Positions 8,056 through 14,940 of a stretch of 15,626 nt of DNA are shown here, in pieces. Where the stretch lies: positions 1 through 15,626 of the forward strand of contig PMOH01000451.1 in assembly GCA_003161515.1 (NCBI GenBank), given 5' to 3'. Made by a program: the position numbers and the translations under genes. The notes beneath the pieces are model-generated. The model searched no databases and was not told the origin of the DNA. It saw only the letters and a program-made list of their open reading frames with translations. How positions within the stretch are numbered: position 1 is the first letter of the stretch; every line of letters starts with the position of its first letter. This DNA comes from Deltaproteobacteria bacterium. GTDB lineage: Bacteria > Desulfobacterota > Binatia > Binatales > Binataceae.

Positions 8056-8221
8056 GCCCCGCCTCCACCCCGATAAGAAAATCGAATCCCAATAATGCCC
8101 CAAGTTTACGCGCCGCTCGCGCACACGCGCAAACCCACTATCCACAACACCCCGAATCCGGTCCTACTTCCCGTGCGGGCTAGATTGCTTGCATCGGCAC
8201 GACGCCCGCCACTTCATATAG

Positions 8222-8329
8222 GGAGGGCCGCGGGCACGGCGGCCCGCGCCACTGCACTGCGGCCCCAGGCACTTTCAGGGCTAACGGACTCGGTTGATTT
8301 AGTGGCGCGGGCGGCCTGCCCGCGGCTCC
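8222..8329. repeat. Inverted repeat with nested hairpins
   Basis: Arm 1 (8222-8253) and arm 2 (8301-8329) are near-perfect inverted copies; both carry the core CCGCGGGC...GCCCGCGCCACT or its complement. Each arm is itself a hairpin: CGCGGGC pairs with GCCCGCG at 8229-8248, and CGCGGGC-GGCCT-GCCCGCG sits in arm 2. About 47 bases separate the arms. It lies between the divergent phosphodiesterase and prmA genes, with arm 2 ending 15 bases before the first prmA ATG. It looks like a REP/BIME-like or MITE-like element without a transposase. The rest of the 289-base gap (8056-8344) holds nothing I can support. Confidence 0.75.
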
Positions 8330-8344
8330 GAAAGAAGCGCGCAG

Positions 8345-9316
8345 ATGTGGAGAGTAATCAGCCCTCGAAAGAACCGCGCGCCGATGCCAAACTCCAACGC
8401 GACCACCATGCAACGCGCAACCGCATCCCGCCGAAGCTACACACGAGCGATATTCCGCACGCACGCGCATCTCGCCGATGAAGCTGCGGGGATCCTCGTT
8501 GCCGGCGGCGCGCTCGGATGTGCCGTTGCCGGGATGAAACTCCCCCACGCGCGCGAGGACAAAACCGTCGCGCTCGAAGCATACTTCGACACCATCTCCG
8601 CCACTGATCTGTCACGTCTCAGACTCTCGTTGGAGCAGGCTGGGATGCTGGCGGACGGCATCGCCGATGGCAGCGCGCGCAGAATCGTTGACCCTGGATG
8701 GTCCACGCTGTGGATGAAACGCTTCGGCCCGTTTCACGTCGGACGCCGAATCCTCATCGTGCCGCCATGGAGACGCCAGAATGAACCCGGGCGCACGACA
8801 ATCGTAGTCCAGCCAGCACAAGCGTTCGGCACCGGCCACCATCCCACAACCGCCGGCGCTCTGCGCGCGCTCGAAACGATTGTCGCCGTGCACGCGCCAC
8901 GCTCAATTCTCGACGCCGGCACCGGCTCCGGCATCCTGGCGATCGCAGCCGCACTGATCGGCAAGCGCAACGGCGACATCGTCGCGATCGACATCGATCC
9001 GACGGCGCTGGAGAATGCACGCGCCAACGCGCGCCTCAATGGCGTCGAGAAGTCGATCCGATTCTCATCCGTCCCACTCGTTTCGATACATCGCCACTTC
9101 GATCTAATCGTGGCGAATATTCTGAGCGGCACGCTGATCGAGCTCGCGACGCATTTGAAAAAACTCGTCGCACCCGGCGGACGGCTGGTCCTCGGCGGCT
9201 TCCTCGCCGACGAAGCCGACGACGTGCTGAGCCACTACCGCTCGCCGCTCCGATGCGTCAGCCGCAAGACGCACCGCGGATGGACGACGCTCGTGATGGC
9301 GCGAGCGCCACGCTGA
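8345..9316 (+). CDS. prmA: Ribosomal protein L11 methyltransferase
   Basis: This SAM-dependent methyltransferase modifies ribosomal protein L11. With the ATG at 8345 it has 323 residues. The PrmA-specific FGTGHHPTT motif is near residue 160 (VVQPAQAFGTGHHPTT). SAM motif I, ILDAGTGSGILAIAA, lies near 188, the acidic loop IVAIDIDPTA near 212, and the substrate-site motif LIVANILSG near 255. GGRLVLGGFL follows. The N-terminal 20-30 residues are basic and weakly conserved. The start could instead be ATG at 8384 or 8408; neither has a good ribosome-binding site, while 8345 has a weak AAAGAAG upstream. The stop overlaps the ATG of rsmE as TGATG. Confidence 0.95.
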   Translation: MWRVISPRKNRAPMPNSNATTMQRATASRRSYTRAIFRTHAHLADEAAGILVAGGALGCAVAGMKLPHAREDKTVALEAYFDTISATDLSRLRLSLEQAGMLADGIADGSARRIVDPGWSTLWMKRFGPFHVGRRILIVPPWRRQNEPGRTTIVVQPAQAFGTGHHPTTAGALRALETIVAVHAPRSILDAGTGSGILAIAAALIGKRNGDIVAIDIDPTALENARANARLNGVEKSIRFSSVPLVSIHRHFDLIVANILSGTLIELATHLKKLVAPGGRLVLGGFLADEADDVLSHYRSPLRCVSRKTHRGWTTLVMARAPR

Positions 9317-10071
9317 TGCCATCGCCGCCGCGTCGTTTCTTGATCGCAAGCGCACCCGACGCAACCGGCATCGCACACGTCGAGGGCGCGGAATTGCATC
9401 ACATGCGCACAGTCTTGCGTCTGCTGGTCGATGCGCGCGTGTCGTTGCTCGACCCCACAGGCGTCGAACATCACGGCGTGATCGATCATTATGGCCGCGA
9501 CCGTGCCGTGATTCGCATCGAATCATCGTCCATCTCGCCAGCGCGACCTGGAATCATCCTCGCCGCCGCCATCATCAAAGGCCCGCGCATGGATTTCATC
9601 GTCGAGAAAGCCGCCGAGCTGGGCGCGTCCGAGCTATGGCCCTTGGTCTGCGCGCGCGGATTGGTTCGTGCGCCTGGAACAGAACGCCTCGCGCGATGGC
9701 GCCGACTCGCTCTCTCTGCCGCCAAGCAGAGCCACTCCTCATCCGCGATGGAAGTCCGAGCGCCGATCAGTCTCGACGACTTGATTCGCCGCGTGCCGCA
9801 GGAAACGCTAGCCGTAATCTGCACGCAAGGCGCCGAGCCGCTCAGCCGCGTCATTCGACGCGCACATCCGCGTGCGATATTGATAGCGATTGGACCGGAG
9901 GGCGATTTCGACGACGACGAACGCGCCGCAGCCGCCACCGCGGGCTTTCCCGCCGCAGGACTCGGACCAAATCGCCTCAGGAGCGAGACAGCGGCTCTGG
10001 GAGCCGTCAGCATAGCACAGGGGTTGCTTCACGATGCCGAAGAGCCAGGGGAAGTTGCCGAATCGGAATAA
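9316..10071 (+). CDS. rsmE: 16S rRNA (uracil1498-N3)-methyltransferase
   Basis: This 251-residue SPOUT methyltransferase methylates U1498 of 16S rRNA. The N-terminal PUA-like part starts MPSPPRRFLIAS and includes HVEGAELHHMRTVLRL. The knotted SAM domain carries KGPRMDFIVEKAAELGASELWPL, then the signature IGPEGDFDDDE near residue 188 and LGPNRLRSETAALGAVS near 214. The ATG at 9316 shares one base with the prmA stop and gives the expected N-terminus; the frame is open upstream within prmA (to 9253), but that part is not family-like. The PrmA-RsmE pair is a common bacterial arrangement. The 3' end overlaps the gshB start by 38 bases. Confidence 0.96.
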   Translation: MPSPPRRFLIASAPDATGIAHVEGAELHHMRTVLRLLVDARVSLLDPTGVEHHGVIDHYGRDRAVIRIESSSISPARPGIILAAAIIKGPRMDFIVEKAAELGASELWPLVCARGLVRAPGTERLARWRRLALSAAKQSHSSSAMEVRAPISLDDLIRRVPQETLAVICTQGAEPLSRVIRRAHPRAILIAIGPEGDFDDDERAAAATAGFPAAGLGPNRLRSETAALGAVSIAQGLLHDAEEPGEVAESE

Positions 10072-11038
10072 ACGGGGCGCGCATAAATTCGCGTTCCTGA
10101 TGGATCCGCTCGACAAGGTGCTGGTCGACAAGGACACGACCTTCGTGTTCATGCTCGAGGCGCAATTCCGCGGCCATGCAATTTATTTCCTCGAGCTGCG
10201 CGACCTCTACGCGCGCGGCCGACATGTGAAGACGCGGGCGCGGCGATGCGAACTGACTCGGCGCGGCAATCCTTGCTACAAATTTCTCGACGAGGGCGCC
10301 GATTATCCGATCGAGCACTTCGACGCGCTCTTCATGCGCAAGGATCCGCCCGCCGATGCGGCCTATCTCTACGCCACGATGCTGCTCAGCCTGGCCGACG
10401 AACGGCAAACGTTTGTGCTCAACAATCCGGCCGGGCTTCGCGAGGCGAATGAAAAGCTCTACTCGCTGAATTTCCCCGACGCGATTCCGCCGACGCTCGT
10501 AACCTATGAAATTCCAAAGCTCAAGGCGTTTCTTGATGAGCAGGGCGGCGAGATGATCGTCAAGCCGCTGGACGGACATGGCGGCGAGGGCGTGTTCCTG
10601 GCGACGTCGAAAGATCGCAACCTCGGCGCGATTCTCGAGACCGTGACGCAATTCGAAACGCGGCTCATCATGGCGCAGCGCTATCTCCCCGAGGCTCGCA
10701 AGGGCGACAAACGGCTGATCGTACTGAACGGCGACCCGCTCGGATGCACGCTGCGGGTCCCGCGCGACGACGAGCATCGCGGCAACATCCACGTCGGCGG
10801 TAATTGTGTGAAGGCAGTGATCACGGATCGTGATCGTGAAATCTGCCGGATGCTGAAGCCGCGGCTCGAGCGCGACGGTCTGTACTTCGTCGGCCTCGAC
10901 ATCATCGGCGACTACTTGACCGAGGTGAACGTGACGAGCCCGACTGGAGTGCAGGAAATCGACCGGCTGGACGGCGCCAACCTCGAAGGCAAGGTGATCG
11001 ATTTTGTCGAGTCGCGAGTGGCGGCGCTCAAGCATTGA
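10034..11038 (+). CDS. gshB: Glutathione synthetase
   Basis: This ATP-grasp ligase joins gamma-glutamylcysteine and glycine to give glutathione; the 334 residues are typical of proteobacterial GshB. The N-terminal domain has FAFLMDPLDKVLVDKDTTF. ATP-binding segments are MIVKPLDGHGGEGVF (about 179-193) and FETRLIMAQRYLPEA. The metal- and substrate-site segment is LDIIGDYLTEVNVTSPTGVQEI near 290-312. The ATG at 10034 adds about 15 residues before the usual beginning (KFAFLMDP), and its ribosome-binding site (GGGG 10 bases upstream) is weak. Starts nearer KFAF, such as TTG at 10055, are possible. It overlaps rsmE by 38 bases, so it is probably cotranscribed. No gshA is in the window. Confidence 0.96.
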   Translation: MPKSQGKLPNRNKRGAHKFAFLMDPLDKVLVDKDTTFVFMLEAQFRGHAIYFLELRDLYARGRHVKTRARRCELTRRGNPCYKFLDEGADYPIEHFDALFMRKDPPADAAYLYATMLLSLADERQTFVLNNPAGLREANEKLYSLNFPDAIPPTLVTYEIPKLKAFLDEQGGEMIVKPLDGHGGEGVFLATSKDRNLGAILETVTQFETRLIMAQRYLPEARKGDKRLIVLNGDPLGCTLRVPRDDEHRGNIHVGGNCVKAVITDRDREICRMLKPRLERDGLYFVGLDIIGDYLTEVNVTSPTGVQEIDRLDGANLEGKVIDFVESRVAALKH

Positions 11039-11113
11039 GATAGCCGTTGCACGGCGCCGCAATCATCGGTACGAATGAAGGTTCGCCTCATCGCGCACGC
11101 GTACAAGCACGGT

Positions 11114-11189
11114 GGGCAGGTAGCTCAGTCGGTAGAGCAAAGGACTGAAAATCCTTGTGTCGAGTGTTCGATTCACTCCCTGCCCACCA
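11114..11189 (+). tRNA. tRNA-Phe (GAA)
   Basis: The cloverleaf is complete. The acceptor is GGGCAGG/CCTGCCC, the D arm GCTC...GAGC, the anticodon stem AAGGA/TCCTT with loop CTGAAAA (anticodon GAA), and the T arm GAGTG-TTCGATT-CACTC. The discriminator is A and the CCA tail is encoded (11187-11189). It lies 75 bases after gshB. No convincing promoter or terminator is seen around it. Confidence 0.97.
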
Positions 11190-11322
11190 ACATTTCGTTC
11201 GCATTCTCGTAGTGACCGTTCGTCGGTCTCGATGAACCGGCCAGCCGCTCTTTGAAGATTCCTAATTGTCGGTTGCGCGTCCGTTTGATAAACCGTGAGG
11301 TGGCGTTTGCCGCGGTGATATC

Positions 11323-11730
11323 ATGAAGATTAAGGGCGCACCGATTGGAATCCTGGCAGCGTTGGTTTTTGCTCTCGCATCCGCACAGCCCTGTGCTGCG
11401 ATGGGTCCGCTCTCAGGCAGTATAGGTGTAGGTGCGATGGGCGGGACGGCGCCATACACTCGCGCCAGTCCCTGGGCCGGCGACGTGCCGGGAGAACCGC
11501 AAGGACAAGGGCAGCAAACCTTTTGGAAGCAGGCTGCGGCCCAGCGGGCGGCTCTGGCGAAGACCGAGTTGCATTTCGATCTAAGTCAGTGCCAGCAGAT
11601 CGAAACTGGCTTGTACAACTGTTCCGCCACTGACAAGCCTATCTGCAACCCCGATTACAAAGGGCAGGCCGAATGTGTAGGGGTCGGGCCAACCGGCGGC
11701 GTATTCGTCCAAAGCAGGTCCGCCAACTAA
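11323..11730 (+). CDS. Small secreted cysteine-containing protein of unknown function
   Basis: The product has 135 residues. The first 26 are a clear signal peptide: MKIK, a hydrophobic run IGILAALVFALASA, and a likely cleavage after CAA. The mature part opens with a Gly-rich low-complexity stretch, then a charged helix (FWKQAAAQRAALAKTELHF), then a segment with four cysteines at 90, 100, 108 and 118. The even number and regular 8-10 residue spacing suggest two disulfides in the periplasm or outside the cell. I recognise no family. A weak GGTGA lies upstream of the ATG. Being single and short, it rests on the signal peptide and GC-rich codon use. Confidence 0.7.
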   Translation: MKIKGAPIGILAALVFALASAQPCAAMGPLSGSIGVGAMGGTAPYTRASPWAGDVPGEPQGQGQQTFWKQAAAQRAALAKTELHFDLSQCQQIETGLYNCSATDKPICNPDYKGQAECVGVGPTGGVFVQSRSAN

Positions 11731-11772
11731 GCATCAGGGCTAACTCGCCCGCTTGAGCTCGCGAGAGGTTCA

Positions 11773-12135
11773 ATGCCAATACGGCGGATGCAGACGACGA
11801 TTTATTTCGTGGACGATTGGGATGCGGCGATCGCGTTCTATCGCGATGTGCTCGGCCTGAAAGAGGTTGTGAACTTTCCTGACCGTTGGGCGTTCTTTGC
11901 GGTTCCGGGCGGTGGAAGTATCGCGTTGCAGCCGCGATCCGCCGACGCCGCCAATCACGTCTCGATCGAAGTGACGGGGATCAAGGATTTCGTCGCGCAG
12001 CTTAAGGCCAAGGGAGCCAATGTGATCGACGATGTCTGTCAGCAGGAGCATGGCGAAACGGCGCTGATCGAAGACCCGTCAGGCAACTTGATCGCGCTGC
12101 TCGATACAGCGACCTCAAAATTTCCTCACGACTAG
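11773..12135 (+). CDS. VOC/glyoxalase-fold protein
   Basis: This 120-residue protein has the two beta-alpha-beta-beta-beta modules of the vicinal-oxygen-chelate fold. TIYFVDDWDAAIAFYRDVLGLKEV is the first module; NHVSIEVTGIKDFVAQLKAKGANV and ALIEDPSGNLIALLD make up the second. H62 and E100 match usual metal ligands of the second half. The first-strand ligand, normally His, appears to be Thr or Gln here, so the metal site may be incomplete and the enzymatic role is open. GAGAGG lies 4 bases upstream of the ATG at 11773; an internal ATG at 11788 is an alternative. Confidence 0.88.
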   Translation: MPIRRMQTTIYFVDDWDAAIAFYRDVLGLKEVVNFPDRWAFFAVPGGGSIALQPRSADAANHVSIEVTGIKDFVAQLKAKGANVIDDVCQQEHGETALIEDPSGNLIALLDTATSKFPHD

Positions 12136-12159
12136 AGACGCGGCTCGCGCAATTTTTAT

Positions 12160-12180
12160 TTTTCACTTTTCACTTTTCAC
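12160..12180. repeat. (TTTTCAC)x3 tandem repeat
   Basis: Three perfect copies of a seven-base unit lie in an AT-rich patch between the VOC gene and the PNPOx-fold gene, starting 25 bases after the VOC stop. It could be a slippage-prone spacer; no function is evident. Confidence 0.8.
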
Positions 12181-12226
12181 TCTCTCACGGTTGCGTGAAA
12201 TAATCGGCTGGTGAGATCGTGCCGGC

Positions 12227-12745
12227 ATGAACACCAAGCACGCGACCCCAAAATCGAGCCGGCCCTACATGCCGGGTTACGGAATTCTCGACGCAAGCGA
12301 AGGCCGCGGATTGTTGCCGTGGGATTGGGCCGTCGAGCGCCTCACTAAGGCGCGCAATTACTGGGTGGCGACCACCTGTCCCGACGGCCGGCCGCATTGC
12401 GTTCCGGTCTGGGGCGTCTGGCTCGACGACGCCTTCTATTTCAGCAGCGGCGCGAAGTCGCGCAAGGCACGCAATCTCGCGGCGAATCCGAATTGCGTCA
12501 TATGCCCCGAAGACGGGACCCAGGCGGTTTCGCTCGAGGGTGTCGCCGAAAAAATTAGCGACATGGAAACGATCCGGCGAATCGTCGAGGCTTACAATCC
12601 CAAGTACCAGTGGGACTTGAAGCCCGAGACGGTGCTCGACATGGGGCCGATGTTCGCCGTGCGTCCACGCAAGGTTATTGCCGTGGACGCAACGTCCGGT
12701 GAATTTCAGGGCAGTCCTACGCGCTGGCAGTTCGAACCGAACTGA
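12227..12745 (+). CDS. Pyridoxamine 5'-phosphate oxidase-fold flavin/F420-binding protein
   Basis: The product has 172 residues. It shows the split-barrel PNPOx pattern: WAVERLTKARNYWVATTCPDGRPHCVPVWGVWLDDAFYFSSGAKSRKARNLAANPNCVI. The PDGRPHxxPVWGVWxDDxFYF motif and the basic SRKARNL loop bind flavin or F420 phosphate in this superfamily. The C-terminal part carries VSLEGVAEKI and MFAVRPRKVIAVD, also typical. Such proteins reduce or bind F420, FMN or heme; the substrate is unknown. The ATG at 12227 has only a poor upstream GTGAG. The gene converges with the minus-strand gene at 12754. Confidence 0.9.
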   Translation: MNTKHATPKSSRPYMPGYGILDASEGRGLLPWDWAVERLTKARNYWVATTCPDGRPHCVPVWGVWLDDAFYFSSGAKSRKARNLAANPNCVICPEDGTQAVSLEGVAEKISDMETIRRIVEAYNPKYQWDLKPETVLDMGPMFAVRPRKVIAVDATSGEFQGSPTRWQFEPN

Positions 12746-12753
12746 AGCTGCCG

Positions 12754-13194
12754 TCACGAACCGTGGGAACGGACCGGACCGCGTTGCCGCACGCCGTTGG
12801 CGTGGCGCAGGCTCGACAACGGGCGATGCCGTCGCATCTGGTAGCGCCGCGACGGAAGGTCGCCGATGGTCAGGATTTGCAAACGCGCGATCAGGATTTG
12901 TGGCTCGATGCCGAGGGCCGCACAAAGATTTTCGAAGCTGAAGATATCGGCGGGGCGGACGCCGGCCCGAGTACCTTCGAACCAGTTCCTCACTTCGACA
13001 AACTCGCGGCGCCTTTCGCCGCCTTTTACCTGCGCGTATCGCAGGTAGCATCGAATCGCATCTTCGAGAACCGCCAGTAGAAGTTTCAGCTCGCCTTCGA
13101 TTACGTGATTCCGCCTGACCAGGTCGGCGTACTGTCCCGGCAGCAGAAGTCCGGCGTCGATTGTCTTTTCGTGCGGTGAAGTTCCGTCTGACAT
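12754..13194 (-). CDS. Conserved protein of unknown function (deltaproteobacterial-type small protein)
   Basis: This soluble 146-residue protein has no signal peptide or membrane segment. The core, residues 35-105, reads ELKLLLAVLEDAIRCYLRYA, then a basic stretch GERRREFVEVRNWFE, then DIFSFENLCAALGIEPQIL. I recall the same core in uncharacterised proteins of deltaproteobacteria. The last 35 residues are strongly basic and Ser/Gly-rich. The FSFENLCAALGIEP part would fit a helix-turn-helix, with the Asp/Glu-rich helix before it, so a nucleic-acid-binding role is possible but inferred. The ATG at 13194 is preceded by GGGG 7 bases upstream. The overlapping minus-strand frame (12185-13207) and the plus-strand frames are shadows. 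Confidence 0.8.
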   Translation of the reverse strand: MSDGTSPHEKTIDAGLLLPGQYADLVRRNHVIEGELKLLLAVLEDAIRCYLRYAQVKGGERRREFVEVRNWFEGTRAGVRPADIFSFENLCAALGIEPQILIARLQILTIGDLPSRRYQMRRHRPLSSLRHANGVRQRGPVRSHGS

Positions 13195-13296
13195 CGAATG
13201 ACCCCAATAAGTAGAAGGCGCGGGAAAATTCTTCGCGCGACGATGAAGGTACCAGACGAGTGTTGCGGCAATATTAACTTGGAAAGACGAATAATT

Positions 13297-14082
13297 CTAC
13301 AAAGTGAAGTGTCCGATGCTCAGGATCACCTCGAGCAAAATCAACAGCACCACGATGACTTCAAGCAACACCAGCCGGCGATCGCGCGCGACGTCGAGCA
13401 CCAGCACCAGCGAGTCCTGGATGCTCTGCAGCTTGCTGGTCAGGGCGGCGTAACGATCGACCAGATCGAATTCGTCGCGCAGGTCGTCGTAAATGAGATC
13501 CATCGCGGGGTCTTCCCATGCTGCGTCGGGCTTGTCGAGCAGGTGGAGGACCGCAAGCACCTCGGTGCGCGTCGAAATCGCCTCGCCGATGAAGCGATGC
13601 AGCGGCGTTATGCGGTACGGCACGGTGCCGCGGGTCGCCATCTGATCGACCAACTGCGAAGTCCGCGCGAAGAGGTCGTCCACGATGCGCTCATAGTACT
13701 CCATCGCGGCGCTCTGCCCCACGGTCAGCGCAACGATTCCCGCGCGCTGGGGTGTGAGCTTGTCAACTCGCAGCATCCCGTCTGAAATTCCGATGGTCGA
13801 TGCGGGATCCTCGAACACCGAGTAATCTTCGCGGATGATGCGGGTCGTCAGCTTGGGCAGAACCTGGGTGAGGCGGCCGAAGATGCGCTCGCGCTGTTCG
13901 GCCGGGACGTCGTGGGTCACGATCGCGCCAAAAGGAAAAAAGTAGAGACCGCCGTCGGCACCGGCCGGCACGAACATCTCGAGCGGCGAGGTCCTTGCCT
14001 CCGGAAATGCGGGCGCAATCTGGCGCAGCGAGAAATTCTCCTCGAACGCCACCGCGTAGAATTGATGAATCCGGCTCGCCAT
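13297..14082 (-). CDS. RMD1/DUF155 family protein
   Basis: The 261-residue product matches the RMD1 (DUF155) family, known from yeast Rmd1 and mitochondrial relatives and widespread in bacteria without a settled function. Visible features are LYFFPFGAIVTHDV (about 46-59), the acidic stretch REDYSVFEDP, then the helical core ALTVGQSAAMEYYERIVDDLF and ALTSKLQSIQDSLVLVLDVARDRRLVLLEVIVVLLILLEVILSI, which ends in one C-terminal hydrophobic segment (about 235-258). This fits a tail-anchored membrane protein. The ATG at 14082 has GGGGA upstream. It is the upstream neighbour of the unknown gene at 12754 on the same strand, with a 102-base gap, and is divergent from the dienelactone-hydrolase-family gene. 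Confidence 0.9.
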   Translation of the reverse strand: MASRIHQFYAVAFEENFSLRQIAPAFPEARTSPLEMFVPAGADGGLYFFPFGAIVTHDVPAEQRERIFGRLTQVLPKLTTRIIREDYSVFEDPASTIGISDGMLRVDKLTPQRAGIVALTVGQSAAMEYYERIVDDLFARTSQLVDQMATRGTVPYRITPLHRFIGEAISTRTEVLAVLHLLDKPDAAWEDPAMDLIYDDLRDEFDLVDRYAALTSKLQSIQDSLVLVLDVARDRRLVLLEVIVVLLILLEVILSIGHFTL

Positions 14083-14198
14083 CCACTATTCCCCAGAGCC
14101 AGAACGGTTTCGAATAGCTCGAAAGCTGTCAATAGCGCACAAAATTCATGGTCTGTGGTATATGAAGTGACCCACTACAAGATTGCAGGGAGCGAGCA

Positions 14199-14936
14199 AT
14201 GATTGAAGAAGCAATCGAGATTCGCACGGCCGACGGTACCGCTGACGGGCTGCTCTATAGGGAAGAGGGCCAGCGCCGGCCCGGCGTCATCCATCTGACG
14301 GACATCGGCGGCATCCGCAAGTCGCATCGTGACATGGCGAAGCGGCTGGCAGAGAAGGGTTACACCGTGTTGATGCCGAACGTGTTCTATCGCACGAGCA
14401 AGCCGCCGGTCATGGACAGCACCATTCCCATGGGAGACGAGCGCAGGATGAAACGGTTCGAAGAGCTGCGGGCGCCGCTGACCCCTGATGCGATCGAGCG
14501 CGACGCGACCGCCTACTTGAATTTTCTCACTGGTCACAGCGCCGCGAGCGCGGGCTCGATTGGCGTCGTCGGCTACTGCTTCACCGGCGCTTTTGCGATG
14601 CGCACGGCGGCTGCGATGCCCGCCAAAGTTGCTGCCGTCGCGTCATTTCATGGCGGCGGTCTCTATACCGATGAGCCGACGAGCCCGCATCTGGTGCTGC
14701 CGCGAATCAAGGCGCGGCTCTACTTCGGGCACGCGACCAAGGATCGCAGCATGACGCCAGAGGCGATCGAAAAGTTCGATCGCGCGCTGGCGGCGTGGGG
14801 CGGAAAATACCAGAGCGAAGTCTATGACGGTGCGTTTCACGGTTGGACGACAGCCGACGCACCGGTTTACAACCAGTCACAAGCAGAGCGCGCGTTTGAT
14901 AAGCTGACTGAATTGTTCGCGAGCACACTGAAGTAA
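14199..14936 (+). CDS. Dienelactone hydrolase family protein
   Basis: This 245-residue alpha/beta hydrolase is of the dienelactone hydrolase type, which hydrolyses carboxymethylenebutenolide and related esters. The nucleophile is C127 in GVVGYCFTG, the acid D182 in FGHATKDRSM, and the base H214 in DGAFHGWTTAD, a complete Cys-Asp-His triad in family order. LTDIGGIRKSHRDMAKRLAEKGYTVLMPNVFYR forms the beginning of the fold. The last Gly of the usual GYCFGG is Thr here. The ATG at 14199 has GGGAG 6 bases upstream. The substrate is unknown; no ring-cleavage genes for aromatic degradation are next to it. Confidence 0.92.
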   Translation: MIEEAIEIRTADGTADGLLYREEGQRRPGVIHLTDIGGIRKSHRDMAKRLAEKGYTVLMPNVFYRTSKPPVMDSTIPMGDERRMKRFEELRAPLTPDAIERDATAYLNFLTGHSAASAGSIGVVGYCFTGAFAMRTAAAMPAKVAAVASFHGGGLYTDEPTSPHLVLPRIKARLYFGHATKDRSMTPEAIEKFDRALAAWGGKYQSEVYDGAFHGWTTADAPVYNQSQAERAFDKLTELFASTLK

Positions 14937-14940
14937 TCGG

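Noticed and set aside
10007..11062. Minus-strand frame of 351 codons opposite gshB
   Set aside because: It is the antisense shadow of the firmly identified gshB; no family features.
11047..11075. TTGCAC, 17-base spacer, TACGAA before tRNA-Phe as a promoter
   Set aside because: Only three of six bases match in each hexamer, too weak to claim.
12185..13207. Long minus-strand frame of 340 codons
   Set aside because: It overlaps two recognised genes (PNPOx-fold protein and the conserved protein at 12754) in another frame; Arg/Ala-rich composition is typical of GC-rich shadows.
14083..14198. TTGACA on the minus strand in the divergent region before the RMD1 gene
   Set aside because: No acceptable -10 hexamer at 16-18 bases.
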